From Deltaproteobacteria bacterium (lineage in GTDB: Bacteria; Myxococcota_A; UBA796; SXON01): a stretch of DNA of 61,487 nucleotides. The stretch is from assembly GCA_947445035.1 (NCBI GenBank), contig CANFCK010000025.1, forward strand, positions 1 to 61,487. The letters are read 5' to 3'. Of this stretch, positions 7,645 through 16,318 are shown in pieces. Position 1 is the stretch's first letter. Each line of letters opens with the position of its first letter. Both the position numbers and the translations under genes were made by a program. The notes under the pieces are model-generated. The model worked only from the letters and a program-made list of their open reading frames with translations, was not told the DNA's origin and made no database searches.

Positions 7645-8328
7645 ATGACGCCGGACGTGGCGGCAGCGGAGTTTGCGGGGGACTGGACGCTCGCGATCGT
7701 AGTGGTCACCCGCGCACATGTCCCCGTCCTGGGCGACTTCCTGGCCCGCTCGCGCTCCGAGCTGGCGGTCCGCCTCGACGCGAGGGCCGGAGGCGCGGCT
7801 CAGACCCAGCGGGTGTGCTCGACGACCGTCAACGAGGGACGGGGGATCGTGCGCACGGAGATTCCACCCGCGTTCGTCGCTGCGCTTCCCGTGGTGTCGT
7901 TCCCGGTGGACATCGCAGAGCGCGACGGAAGCTGGAGCTATGCGGCTGACTTCGGGCGGCAGGTGCTCGGCTGGGATGGCCTCGGGGTGGTCCCCTCGGA
8001 CCCGTTGGATCCGCGGGTCCGGGACGACGACGGTGACGGCCATCCTGGTTTGACGGTCCGGCTCGAGGCACCCCTGGTCGGCGCCGGCGCTGTCTACGTC
8101 GTCCAGGCAGGTAGGACGACGGTCTCTGGGACCTGGGACGGTACGGCATTTACCGGCGCGGTCAGCGTGCCCGAGTTTGCCCAGTCGGTGATCGGGGCGT
8201 CCACGCGGATGCTACTCAACGGCCCGACCGTGCGCCCCGCAGCCGATCTGAGCAGCTTTCGCATGACCCGGGGGGTAGCATCGTGCGGCCCGATCCCGGG
8301 AACACTTCCCACCCGCCCCCCGGGATGA
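7645..8328 (+). CDS. conserved hypothetical protein with DxDGDG motif
   Basis: A 227-residue product from ATG 7645. It has no obvious signal peptide, although most of its features suggest an exported protein: RVCSTTVNEG and IPPAFVAALPVVSFPVDI, then RDDDGDGHPGLTVRLEAPL, a calcium-loop-like acidic motif, then VYVVQAGRTTVSGTWDG. I associate this order of motifs with an uncharacterised myxobacterial secreted family. An in-frame start at 7567 would prepend residues that read through the operator region, so 7645 is preferred. The absent signal suggests 5' truncation. Its stop overlaps the next start (ATGA). Confidence 0.55.
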   Translation: MTPDVAAAEFAGDWTLAIVVVTRAHVPVLGDFLARSRSELAVRLDARAGGAAQTQRVCSTTVNEGRGIVRTEIPPAFVAALPVVSFPVDIAERDGSWSYAADFGRQVLGWDGLGVVPSDPLDPRVRDDDGDGHPGLTVRLEAPLVGAGAVYVVQAGRTTVSGTWDGTAFTGAVSVPEFAQSVIGASTRMLLNGPTVRPAADLSSFRMTRGVASCGPIPGTLPTRPPG

Positions 8329-8456
8329 CGATGCCCGCGACGCTCCCACTCCTGCTCCTCGGGTGCTCCCGCCCGCCTGCGTTCGAGGCACCGACGCGAC
8401 CCGAGCCGATATTGTGCTTTCTTCCGCCGCCCGTCATCGGTGGTCGAGTCGGGTGA
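8325..8456 (+). CDS. short putative lipoprotein
   Basis: A 43-residue frame overlapping the previous stop by ATGA. It reads MTMPATLPLLLLGC followed by a Pro-rich tail, so it has the shape of a lipoprotein signal (LLLGC) with almost no mature domain. It may be the truncated 5' end of a larger lipoprotein gene or a genuine small protein. The coupling to the preceding gene is the main support. Confidence 0.35.
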   Translation: MTMPATLPLLLLGCSRPPAFEAPTRPEPILCFLPPPVIGGRVG

Positions 8457-8763
8457 TGGTGGAGATCATCCAGAGCGTGCTCGCGATGCTCGGCTTTGCG
8501 GCGGCGCTGGTCCTCCTCGGCGCCGGCTGGGAGGCTGCCCTCGCCCGCGCGCTCCACATCCAGGTTGATGTAACGTCGCGACACGCCCATGCCTTCCGGG
8601 TAGGCGACCCCGCCGGCAAGGCCTACCTGATCGGCGAACTCATCCCGATAGCGCAGCACCACCAGGATGACGACGAGCGCCAGGAGCATGCCGAGAACGG
8701 TCGGTACTCGGCGGTCGCGGCGATGCTGGGCCTTGGGGCATCCTCACACGTGGGTGGGGCGTG
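8457..8763. other. 307-bp stretch with ambiguous coding on both strands
   Basis: The minus strand has a frame from ATG 8689 reading MLLALVVILVVLRYRDEFAD, a single hydrophobic helix followed by a charged tail, with GC-rich third positions for about 75 codons. The plus strand, from ATG 8455, has another hydrophobic helix (VLAMLGFAAALVLLGAGW). The two overlap and neither matches a family I know. At most one is real; this may be another decayed segment. Confidence 0.3.
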
Positions 8764-10086
8764 TCAACTCGGAAGGCGCTCGACTCGAGGATCATAGACA
8801 GCGGCGGCGGCCGCCCCGGCCTGAATAGCCGCTTCCAACGACGCAGTGAAGTAGGGCGCAGCGCCATTGAGGCTGGTGGCGAGGAAGACGTCTCGCCCTG
8901 CGGCTCGAATTGGCATGGGACCGTGGCGAACGATCTGGGTGGCGTCGGAAAGCCCGTACACCTCGATTTTTACGGGCTCGGGCAGCGTCGGATCCACGCG
9001 GCGCTCGTCCTCCCAAAGGATGCGAGCCAGCTCCGGGTAGGGATGTTCGCGGGCCAGGGTGCCGAGGCGTGGGTGGATAAAATCGGTTTCGAGGCTGATC
9101 GAGCCGACGACGCTCATGACCTGGTTCGGCGGGAGGCTGGGGCGGTACTGATCGAACTGCACCAGGATGGGATGCCACCCGCTGCGGACATTGTGCCCGC
9201 CCAGGGGCAGCGGTAGAGGGAGAGCGCGGTCAAAGGACCAGGTGATCCCCAGGTGCTCGTAAAGCGAGTCGCCGAGGACGGTACGCATCCCCGTGAGGTC
9301 GTGCCCGAACGCCGCGGCGAGGTCGGGGTCGCTGGCGTCGAAGAGCGTCGCGAGTGCCCGTGGAGGCATGGCGAGGAACACCGCATCGGCCTCGATCGCC
9401 GCGCTGCCATCGAACTCGATACGGGTACCTTTTGGTCCCGACATCACCGCGATGGCCTGCCGGTTCGTTTGGATGTGAACACCCGCCCGCTGCAGCGCCG
9501 CGCGCCAGACGCTGACGAAGCCACCCGGCCCGTTGGGTGGTTGGGCGTTCCAGTACAGCGTCCCGCCGCGGCCGGTAACGATCGAGCCGAGATTGGCGCT
9601 CAACCTATGGAAAAGTTCAGCCATCGTCATGCGCAAGGTGCCGGTGATGCCGCCGAGCGCGGTCGCCCGCATCCACGCGCGGCAGCGGTCCGAGAGTCGG
9701 CCGTCCGCCAGCCAATCTTCGACGGAGACGGTGTCATAGCTGCGAGCGCCGGCGGCCCAGACCGCCAGGGCCGCGGCGAATTGACCGAGGTCACGCGCCG
9801 AACTATCTAGGATGAACGGGCGCAACCAGTCGTGGGCGAGGTCGTGCCGGGGGATGAAATGGTCTTGCCATCGGGTGCCGATCATCGCGAAGAGCGCGGG
9901 AGCTGCGCGGTACGAATCCTGGTAGACTTTGCACGAGTTTTCGGACAGGTAGCGTCCGTTTTCGTCGAGTTTGCACGCCCAGAGCCCGCCGAGCTCGGGC
10001 CCCCGCTCGCACACCGTCACCGAATGGCCGATGCGCGCCAAGAGGAGGGCCGCAGTCAGCCCGGCGGGTCCGCCGCCAAGAACCAC
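8764..10086 (-). CDS. FAD-dependent amine-oxidase-like oxidoreductase
   Basis: A 440-residue flavoprotein. The N-terminus has the dinucleotide-binding motif VLGGGPAGLTAALLLARIGH followed by VCERGPELGGL, as in protoporphyrinogen oxidases, UDP-galactopyranose mutases and carotenoid desaturase-like amine oxidases. A mid-protein AVFLAMPPRALATLF and a C-terminal VFLATSLNGAAPYFTASLEA fit the same superfamily. The best start is GTG 10086, which puts the glycine motif at residue 4; no ATG is available upstream before the TAG at 10156. The substrate is unknown. Proximity to carotenoid remnants may be coincidental. Confidence 0.72.
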   Translation of the reverse strand: MVLGGGPAGLTAALLLARIGHSVTVCERGPELGGLWACKLDENGRYLSENSCKVYQDSYRAAPALFAMIGTRWQDHFIPRHDLAHDWLRPFILDSSARDLGQFAAALAVWAAGARSYDTVSVEDWLADGRLSDRCRAWMRATALGGITGTLRMTMAELFHRLSANLGSIVTGRGGTLYWNAQPPNGPGGFVSVWRAALQRAGVHIQTNRQAIAVMSGPKGTRIEFDGSAAIEADAVFLAMPPRALATLFDASDPDLAAAFGHDLTGMRTVLGDSLYEHLGITWSFDRALPLPLPLGGHNVRSGWHPILVQFDQYRPSLPPNQVMSVVGSISLETDFIHPRLGTLAREHPYPELARILWEDERRVDPTLPEPVKIEVYGLSDATQIVRHGPMPIRAAGRDVFLATSLNGAAPYFTASLEAAIQAGAAAAAVYDPRVERLPS

Positions 10087-10144
10087 GATCTGGCGGGGGG
10101 GCGGCCGTCGTCCGCCCTGCCGGGTTCGGTGGCGTGCACGCTCG

Positions 10145-10771
10145 TTACGTCGGATCTAGCAGCAGTGAGGCGAAAAAGGCGTTGGCGTCGACCGCGGCGC
10201 GCGATTCCGGTTCGGTGCCGAGCCACTGCACCATGACGAGGTGGGGACGGCGCAACACGATGAGCGCTCGAACGTAAAAGGTGATTCCACTCATCGTCGC
10301 CACCGCGTCGAAGCTGAGGCCGGGGAATCCACCCACGGTCACTGCCGCCTCCGAGGTTTTTGTGGCGCCGACGTTGGCGATCGCCCCATCACGCGCCCCG
10401 TTGAGCATCGTCTGCGTGTCCTGCCCCGTGAACGCGACGTCCGGGTACGTGGCCCCGTTGACCATCACACAGGTGCCGCCTTCCTGACATGCCGTATAAA
10501 GTGTGGTCGCGACATCCCCGATGGCGGTAGGGATGTTCATCGTCTCCGACGTCGCAACCGGGAAGGCGGAGGGAAAGGTGATCGTATAGGCGTGACCAAC
10601 ATCGCGGACGAGCTGGCCGGACATCGCGGTCGGGGTGACCGCGGTCGGGATCGTCGTGAACGCCGGGGGCTCGGCGCTGGACTTCCGGTCCATTTCCGCC
10701 AACCGTTGCAGCACGTCGGGGATGCCGCAGGCGAGGCTGAGAAGTCCGAGGACGCACAGGGCGAGGCGCAT
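10145..10771 (-). CDS. putative lipoprotein, PsbP/Mog1-like fold
   Basis: A 208-residue protein with a lipoprotein signal (MRLALCVLGLLSLACG, lipobox SLAC). The mature part contains YTITFPSAFPVATSET, an AAVTVGGFPGLSFDA block and a C-terminal ALIVLRRPHLVMVQWLG followed by FFASLLL. This order is typical of small PsbP-like or DUF1795-like domains with an alternating beta/alpha layout. It sits directly upstream of the FAD oxidoreductase on the same strand, 58 bp from its start, so the two may be co-transcribed. The function is unknown. Confidence 0.65.
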   Translation of the reverse strand: MRLALCVLGLLSLACGIPDVLQRLAEMDRKSSAEPPAFTTIPTAVTPTAMSGQLVRDVGHAYTITFPSAFPVATSETMNIPTAIGDVATTLYTACQEGGTCVMVNGATYPDVAFTGQDTQTMLNGARDGAIANVGATKTSEAAVTVGGFPGLSFDAVATMSGITFYVRALIVLRRPHLVMVQWLGTEPESRAAVDANAFFASLLLDPT

Positions 10772-10804
10772 GCCCGCCGGATATCCTCGGTCCCGGGAAC
10801 CGGC

Positions 10805-11179
10805 ATGCAGCCCTGGCAGGTCATCGTGGAGGAGGAGTGGCCTGCGGCGGACGGCGTGCCGTGGCGCCTCGCGCTCGATGTCGATCCCCGCAGGCGCACC
10901 GCGACGTTGGGCGCCAGGGTGCCGGGCGTGGGCGGGCTGGAGCTTCAGAGCGGCGCGATCTCCCGAAGCTTCTTCGATTGCGGCCGACGCGACCTGACCG
11001 ACGTCGCGACGTGGCTACGCGCGGCTGGCGCCCAGGCCCTGCTGGCCCGCGTCGAGGCGGGCTTTTCATGCGAGGTCCTGTGGTCCGGCGACCCAGCGGT
11101 CCAATGGAGCGAGGACGCCTGGGAAGCCGGGCATGCCCTCTATCAGGGCGCTGCTGCCCTGCTTTCGGAGCAACGCTGA
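10805..11179 (+). CDS. hypothetical protein
   Basis: A 124-residue cytoplasmic-looking protein starting MQPWQVIVEEEWPAADGVPW, divergent from the lipoprotein gene at 10771 with a 33-bp gap. It is rich in Trp, Asp and Glu and has no recognisable motif. Its stop (CTGA) overlaps the probable start of the following acyltransferase-like gene, so the two are probably translationally coupled. No function can be assigned. Confidence 0.5.
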   Translation: MQPWQVIVEEEWPAADGVPWRLALDVDPRRRTATLGARVPGVGGLELQSGAISRSFFDCGRRDLTDVATWLRAAGAQALLARVEAGFSCEVLWSGDPAVQWSEDAWEAGHALYQGAAALLSEQR

Positions 11180-12321
11180 CCCCCTCGCGGCCGGTTTTCG
11201 GGATCGAACGTGCGTGGCTGGCGGCGGACCGGCTCTGGCCCCCGTTCGTGAACCAGCTCGTGGTCCAGGGCGAGGGGACAGCCGCTCCGGAGGCATGGGC
11301 GCGAGCGTTGGCGGAAGTCCTTCCGAGCTGGCCCGCGGCTCGCGCCCGGCTCCGGGGTGTGGTGGCGTTCGCCCGCTGGTCGGCCGACGGGGTCCCACCG
11401 CGGTTGTCGGTCGTCGATGGGGATCTCGGCATGCCGGGGCATCCCGGCCTGGATCGTCCCCTGGACCCCCTTGCGGGGCCTGTCGTCGAGGTGGTGCTCG
11501 GCCCTCGGCATGTCGTGCTGCGCTCCCACCACGCGCTCTTCGACGGCCGGGCGGCGTGGGCCCTGGCCGAGGACCTCCAAGCCGCTCTGAGCGGTCGGCC
11601 GATTCGAGGGGCGCGCTTCGCCGACGTTCGCGAGCCGGCCGCCAGGGATTGGAAGGAGCCGTCGGGGACGGTGGCGCTTGCGGTCGGCGCGTCGGCCGAC
11701 GAGCACACGCCGGCAACCTGGACCCGCCGCAGCCTGGCGACATCCACCCGTGGCCTCGTCCCGCGACTTGCGGTCGCGCTGTCCCGGTGGCGCGCGGAGC
11801 CGCTGCGCCTCTCCGTGCCCGTCGACCTTCGCGAGCCCGGGGAGCGGGTTGCTGCCAACCTGACCGGTTTTGTGCGCGTCGCGGTTGGCGTGGGCGAGGC
11901 GGTCGCCGACGTGGACCTCCGGCTCCGCGCGTCCCTCGCCTCCGGGGAGGCGCGCGCGTCTCTGGGCGCTGCGGATGGTCTCCGGCACGTGCCGCTATGG
12001 TGCATCAGCGCGCTCGGCTCCCGGAGCGCCTGCGCCGAGCTTGCCGCCGGTCGCGCCCGCGCTTCCGCCGCGATCTCCAACCTGGGCCGGCAGGATGCCA
12101 GCGTCTTCGACGGCGCGGGGTTCGCTGGGCATGCGCTCTGGTGGATTCCACCGACCAGTCCGGGTTCCCCCTGTTTCCTGACGCTGACGGGGCACGCCCG
12201 GGGGGTTGAGCTATGCGTCGGGCTCGCGGCTGGACTCGGCGGGGACGGCAGGCTCGACGGGCTGGCCGACGGGCTCGCCGCCGCGTTGTCAACGCCGCTA
12301 CAAGAAGGCAGCAGCGAGTAG
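11176..12321 (+). CDS. condensation/PapA5-like acyltransferase
   Basis: About 381 residues. The diagnostic motif is HHALFDG (HHxxxDG) within VVLRSHHALFDGRAAWALAE, the catalytic motif of condensation-domain, PapA5 and wax-ester-synthase-like acyltransferases. Later LRLSVPVDLREPGERVAANL and ISNLGR match the conserved second half of that fold. Such enzymes transfer an acyl group from a CoA or carrier protein to an alcohol or amine. The start is uncertain: no ATG fits, and CTG 11176 overlapping the preceding stop or a GTG near 11250 are candidates. The 3' end overlaps the convergent YhhN gene by 24 bp. Confidence 0.7.
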   Translation: MTPSRPVFGIERAWLAADRLWPPFVNQLVVQGEGTAAPEAWARALAEVLPSWPAARARLRGVVAFARWSADGVPPRLSVVDGDLGMPGHPGLDRPLDPLAGPVVEVVLGPRHVVLRSHHALFDGRAAWALAEDLQAALSGRPIRGARFADVREPAARDWKEPSGTVALAVGASADEHTPATWTRRSLATSTRGLVPRLAVALSRWRAEPLRLSVPVDLREPGERVAANLTGFVRVAVGVGEAVADVDLRLRASLASGEARASLGAADGLRHVPLWCISALGSRSACAELAAGRARASAAISNLGRQDASVFDGAGFAGHALWWIPPTSPGSPCFLTLTGHARGVELCVGLAAGLGGDGRLDGLADGLAAALSTPLQEGSSE

Positions 12322-12870
12322 AAAGAGGGCAGCGTAGTAGGTCGTCATCACGACGGGTTCGGCGCTGGGCAACGGCCTGACGAAGCGGTTGAAGGCGAGG
12401 ACCCCGTCGGAGACCAGAAAAACCGTGGCACCGGCCAGGGCCAGGCTCGACACCGTGCTGGCGGCGAGCACCATCACCCCGAGCGCCGCCACATAGAGTG
12501 GAATCGCGACCCGAACCGCGCCGGTCGTGCGCCACGCAAGCCCGGCGGCGGCGGGCAGAAGCACGGCGCCGAGCCCTATGACCAACGCGGCGGGCGGGCT
12601 TCCCGCTCCCCGTCCCCACAGGGCCGCGATCAACAGCAGGTGCCCGAGCAGGAACGCGCCGAGGCCGTGCAGAAAGAACCGCGCTTTGTCGAGCAGCAGC
12701 GCATCGCCCGCGGCGCACGCCAAGAACGCGGCCGCCGCCACCCACGACACCGGGGCGGCCGACACCGCCAAGAGCAGCGCGGGCGCCACCTTCAACGGGC
12801 CCTTGCCCCCTCGAAAAACCGTGGCGAGGTAGACGACGGCGGCCACCACCGCTGCCCCCCACACCCACAC
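12298..12870 (-). CDS. YhhN-family membrane protein (lysoplasmalogenase-like)
   Basis: A 190-residue integral membrane protein with about seven or eight hydrophobic helices. Motifs CAAGDALLL, FLHGLGAFLLGHLLLIAALW and VFLVSDGVLAFNRF are characteristic of the YhhN/TMEM86 family, whose members hydrolyse lysoplasmalogens or related ether lipids. The catalytic-type Asp residues (AGDALLL, SDGVLAFNRF) are present. GTG 12870 is used as start, four bases after the stop of glutaredoxin, so the two genes are likely co-transcribed. The exact substrate cannot be read from sequence. Confidence 0.82.
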   Translation of the reverse strand: MWVWGAAVVAAVVYLATVFRGGKGPLKVAPALLLAVSAAPVSWVAAAAFLACAAGDALLLDKARFFLHGLGAFLLGHLLLIAALWGRGAGSPPAALVIGLGAVLLPAAAGLAWRTTGAVRVAIPLYVAALGVMVLAASTVSSLALAGATVFLVSDGVLAFNRFVRPLPSAEPVVMTTYYAALFLLAAAFL

Positions 12871-12874
12871 GAGA

Positions 12875-13132
12875 CTACGCGCCTTCGACGAGCGGCATGA
12901 AGCTGCCTTTTGAGTCCAGGGCGCGTAGATCGTCGTAGCCGCCGATGTGGGTCGCACCAACGTAGATCTGGGGTACTGTCCGCCGTCCCGACCGTTCGAC
13001 GAGCGCGGTGCGCCCGGCATCGTCGTCGGTCAGGTCGATCTCCTGCCATGGCACCTTTTTCCCATCAAGGAAACGCTTGGCGGCCACACAGTAGGGGCAC
13101 GAGGTCGTGCTGTAGACGGTGACGGTCTTCAT
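12875..13132 (-). CDS. grxC: glutaredoxin (GrxC type)
   Basis: An 85-residue protein of normal glutaredoxin length. It has the dithiol active site SCPYC (residues 11-15), the cis-proline segment TVPQIYVG and the glutathione-binding GGYDDL. It reduces disulfides and glutathionylated proteins with glutathione in the cytoplasm. It precedes the YhhN gene by four bases on the same strand. Confidence 0.9.
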   Translation of the reverse strand: MKTVTVYSTTSCPYCVAAKRFLDGKKVPWQEIDLTDDDAGRTALVERSGRRTVPQIYVGATHIGGYDDLRALDSKGSFMPLVEGA

Positions 13133-13180
13133 GGGCGAAGGGTAGGCGCGCCGAGGCGGCTCGGCAAGCGCCCGCGCCGG

Positions 13181-13591
13181 CTAGTACACGTCCAGCGAGT
13201 AGATTTCGCCCTCGCCCAAGGTGTCCTCGGCGACGAAGTCGACGATGTAGTCGTAGTAGTCGCAGTCGAGCCAGGTGCTGCGCTCTTGCCAAGCCGAGTA
13301 CCAGGTGTTGCCGCCGTCGTAGTACAACTCGAACGCGTCGACCCACTCGCCGGTGTCGCCGTCGTAGACGTCGGCGTAGACCGCGACGACGTCGTCGTTG
13401 GCGTCGAGCACGTCGGCTTCGAACCACCACACGTCGTCGTGGTAGACCTCATCGCGGTAGCAGGAGGCGTCGGCCCAGTCGATGATCGGCGCGACCTGCG
13501 CCGGGGGGCCGGCATGGTGAGCCGGGCCGTCCGTGTAGACGAAACAGCCCGAGGCGAGGAGAAGCGGCAGGGTGGAGAGTACGAGGCGCAT
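13181..13591 (-). CDS. small acidic lipoprotein
   Basis: 136 residues from ATG 13591, with a lipoprotein signal (MRLVLSTLPLLLASGC). The mature part is unusually rich in Asp, Tyr and Trp (for example EVYHDDVWWFEADVLD, DCDYYDYIVDFVAED), with paired cysteines (SCYRDE and LDCDYY) that may form a disulfide. An in-frame ATG at 13645 would bury the signal and was not chosen. Probably an envelope protein of unknown role. Confidence 0.65.
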   Translation of the reverse strand: MRLVLSTLPLLLASGCFVYTDGPAHHAGPPAQVAPIIDWADASCYRDEVYHDDVWWFEADVLDANDDVVAVYADVYDGDTGEWVDAFELYYDGGNTWYSAWQERSTWLDCDYYDYIVDFVAEDTLGEGEIYSLDVY

Positions 13592-13693
13592 GGTGGATTC
13601 CTGGTCTGCTGGGGGATCGACGCGCGGCAACGAGATGACATTCACTTTTCATTCTCAAGTACGATAGGCCCCGGACGTGGCCAGGAGGGCCCA

Positions 13694-15067
13694 ATGTCGA
13701 AGTCCCGCCCCGACGAGGGCGCGCTCAGAGTTGCGTTTGCAGCCGAGCAGCAGGCGCGTAGCGTGACGCTTGAGACGATTTTGCAACGAGCCAGCCGGTT
13801 GCAACGGTGGATGAGCCAGCCGGTCGCTCCCGAGCTCAAAGCACAGCTCGCCGAGGAGCGTCGCCGAATTGCGGATGAACTCTTGGACTGTCTGGCCGGT
13901 TGGAACGAGCTCGGAGGTCGGATTCAAATCGGGGATGCCGATCTTGGGCCGGACGCCGCGGTCGACGCGTTGCGCCCCGCCTCGCGCGCTGGCGGCACGG
14001 TCCATGCGGTGCCGCAGCACTTCGAGGCTGGCGGCCAGGACCGGAACGAAGGCGTGTCCGCCAACTGGGAGGAAGTGCTTGGCAAGGTGGTCGTCGACCT
14101 GGGTGTGCCGTCGGATGACGCCGACGCCGAGCTGCTGGTGCTGTTCAACGTCGTGCGTGAAGCCGACCGCTGGCGCGGACTGCCCCGCGAGGTTCAGCGG
14201 ACGTTGGTGGGGCTGATCACCGCGCGGCTGCGCCGTGCGCAGGACGAAATGGGCATGGGGGGCGCCAAGCTCGACGACACGTTCTCCATGCTCAGCGCAT
14301 GGTCCAAGCGCGAGCAGCCGGGGTGGGTCAACGGTCTGTCCCGGGGGCACGGCCCCACGCGTGGCACGTGGGGCGCAGACGCCGAGGCCTATCGCGGGCG
14401 GTTGCCGGCCTCCGAAGCGGCTGCAGCCGTGAAAGAGAATCACGAACGCCTCTTGTCGGTGCTGGGGGCGTTCCTCCCCGAGTTCGACACGGCGCCGCCC
14501 GAGGCCCTGGACGCGGTCAGGGCGCAGTTCCGGGCGCTGGTGCGCAAGTCGCTGGACGCGGGTGTTCGCTCCGCTGATCCGCGGCTTCTGAAGCTGTGTC
14601 TGGCGCATGCCGAGTTGTTCGATGGTGTCGAGTTCCGCGGGCTGCGCCAGGCCCTGCGTGAGGATGCCGAGCCAGCGGAAGGCGAAGACGACGACAAGGC
14701 GCCTCCGTTGCCACCCGATTGGGCGTGGTGGGGACGGACTCGCTACCGCCGGGGGGTGATCGTGGGCGGCGATCCTAGGGAACTCAACCGCGAGCGCATC
14801 GAGAAGGCCTTCGGCTTCGGCGAACTCGAATGGGTGGGGACCGAGTTCAAGCGCAACAACCTGCAGACTGTCCGCGATCGTGTCCGCGCGGGCAAGATCG
14901 ACATCGTCATCATCCTCGGCTCCTTCGTCGGGCACGACGCCGACGAAGTGATCCTGCCAGCGGCGCGCGAGTGCGGCGTGGACTGGGTGCACGTGGACAA
15001 GGGCTACGGCGTCGTCCGCGTGCGGCGGGCGATGGAGCGGTTCTTGGATCCTCTGGCGTGTCGGTAG
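13694..15067 (+). CDS. hypothetical protein with DUF2325-like C-terminal domain
   Basis: A 457-residue soluble protein. About residues 1-330 are helical, with low-complexity coiled segments and no recognised domain. The last 110 residues form an alpha/beta unit: RRGVIVGGDPRELNRERIEK, FGFGELEWVGTEF, KIDIVIILGSFVGHDADEVI and VDWVHVDKGYGVVRVRRAME. This resembles DUF2325, a Rossmann-like domain of unknown function in which a GGD near the start, a VSH/VGH motif and a late strand recur. ATG 13694 follows an AGGAGGG ribosome site. The C-terminal assignment is moderate; the N-terminal part is unique to my eye. Confidence 0.65.
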   Translation: MSKSRPDEGALRVAFAAEQQARSVTLETILQRASRLQRWMSQPVAPELKAQLAEERRRIADELLDCLAGWNELGGRIQIGDADLGPDAAVDALRPASRAGGTVHAVPQHFEAGGQDRNEGVSANWEEVLGKVVVDLGVPSDDADAELLVLFNVVREADRWRGLPREVQRTLVGLITARLRRAQDEMGMGGAKLDDTFSMLSAWSKREQPGWVNGLSRGHGPTRGTWGADAEAYRGRLPASEAAAAVKENHERLLSVLGAFLPEFDTAPPEALDAVRAQFRALVRKSLDAGVRSADPRLLKLCLAHAELFDGVEFRGLRQALREDAEPAEGEDDDKAPPLPPDWAWWGRTRYRRGVIVGGDPRELNRERIEKAFGFGELEWVGTEFKRNNLQTVRDRVRAGKIDIVIILGSFVGHDADEVILPAARECGVDWVHVDKGYGVVRVRRAMERFLDPLACR

Positions 15068-15071
15068 GGGC

Positions 15072-16217
15072 TTACAGACCGCTGTACTTCGCGATGATCT
15101 CCTTCATGATCTCGCTCGAACCCCCGCCGATCGGCAGGATGCGGACGTCGCGGTAGGCGCGGGCGATGTCGTACTCTTCGGTAAAACCGTAGCCGCCATG
15201 GAATTGCAGGCATTCGTAGGCGACGGTCTGCGACAGGTCCCCGGCGAAGAGCTTGGCCATGCTGATTTCGAGGGTGGCTTCTTCGCCCCGGTTCATCTTG
15301 TCGACTGCGTGGTAGGCCAGCATCTGGGCTGCTTTTACCTTGGTCAGCAGCTCGGCGAATTTGTGCCGCCAGACTTGGAAGCCGACGATCGGCCGGCCGA
15401 AGGCCATGCGGCTTTTGCCGTAGGCCAGCGCGTCGTGAATCTGCACTCCCATTCCCGAGGTCGCCATCAGCGCGCCGACCAGCCTCTCTCCCTGAAAGTT
15501 GCGCATGATGTAGGTGAAGCCGGCGTTTTCGCGGCCGATGCGGCAGCTCTGGGGGATGCGGCAGTCTTCGAAGTGCAAGAGCGAGCTGTCGACCGAGCGA
15601 GTCCCCAGCTTGTCGATCTGCTTGCCGACGGTGAATCCGGGCGTTTTCGTGGGGAAAAGCAAGAGTGAGATCCCGGCGTGACCGGCGTCACCTGTGCGCA
15701 CGGCCAAGATCAGGAAGTCGGCAAACGCGCCGTTGGTGATGAAGGTCTTCGCGCCGTTGATCACGTAGTCGCCACCGTCTTTGCGGGCGGTCGTCGTGAG
15801 TGCCGCGACGTCGCTGCCGCAGCCGGGTTCGGTGATACCCAGGGCGCCAATCAAGTCTCCGGCGAACGCGGCGGGCAGGTAATGGCGTTTCTGTTCGGCG
15901 CTGCCAAGCTCGGCGATGACCGGCGTGCTGATGTCCGTGTGGACGAAGATGCTCATGGTGACGCCGCCGTTGCGGGCCCACGCCAGCTCCTCCACCATCG
16001 CGGTGTGGGTCCACCAATCCAGGCCCGCCCCGCCGACTTCCTCGGGAAAGCGGATGCCGAGCAGTCCGAGCGCGGCCATCTTCTTGAAGATTTCGCGGGC
16101 GGGCCACTGACCGGCGTCGTCCCACTCTTTCCGGAAGGGGTACAGCTCGCGCGTCACGAAGTCGCGGACAGTTTTGCGGAGGAGCGTGTGCTCTTCGGTG
16201 AACGGAGGAAAGGCCAT
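15072..16217 (-). CDS. acyl-CoA dehydrogenase
   Basis: 381 residues, the usual family length. Signatures are LGALGITEPGCGSDVA (FAD/substrate site), YVINGAKTFITNGAFAD, the C-terminal LQFHGGYGFTEEYDIARAYR and RILPIGGGSSEIMKEII. The Glu of the FTEEY region is the expected catalytic base area. The enzyme oxidises acyl-CoA to enoyl-CoA, passing electrons to ETF. It ends four bases from the preceding convergent gene. Chain-length preference cannot be read. Confidence 0.92.
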   Translation of the reverse strand: MAFPPFTEEHTLLRKTVRDFVTRELYPFRKEWDDAGQWPAREIFKKMAALGLLGIRFPEEVGGAGLDWWTHTAMVEELAWARNGGVTMSIFVHTDISTPVIAELGSAEQKRHYLPAAFAGDLIGALGITEPGCGSDVAALTTTARKDGGDYVINGAKTFITNGAFADFLILAVRTGDAGHAGISLLLFPTKTPGFTVGKQIDKLGTRSVDSSLLHFEDCRIPQSCRIGRENAGFTYIMRNFQGERLVGALMATSGMGVQIHDALAYGKSRMAFGRPIVGFQVWRHKFAELLTKVKAAQMLAYHAVDKMNRGEEATLEISMAKLFAGDLSQTVAYECLQFHGGYGFTEEYDIARAYRDVRILPIGGGSSEIMKEIIAKYSGL

Positions 16218-16318
16218 CGGTGGTGGCTAACCGCGCGGTCGCCGCCTCAGGATGGCGAGGGCGAACAGCAGCGCCGCGGCGAGGTGCGAGCCGGGCGCCA
16301 TGCAGATACGCGCCGGTC

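Noticed and set aside
8455..8797. Plus-strand small membrane ORF overlapping a minus-strand one
   Set aside because: Both strands show a hydrophobic helix with GC-rich third positions, so neither can be preferred. The stretch was listed as ambiguous rather than as two genes.
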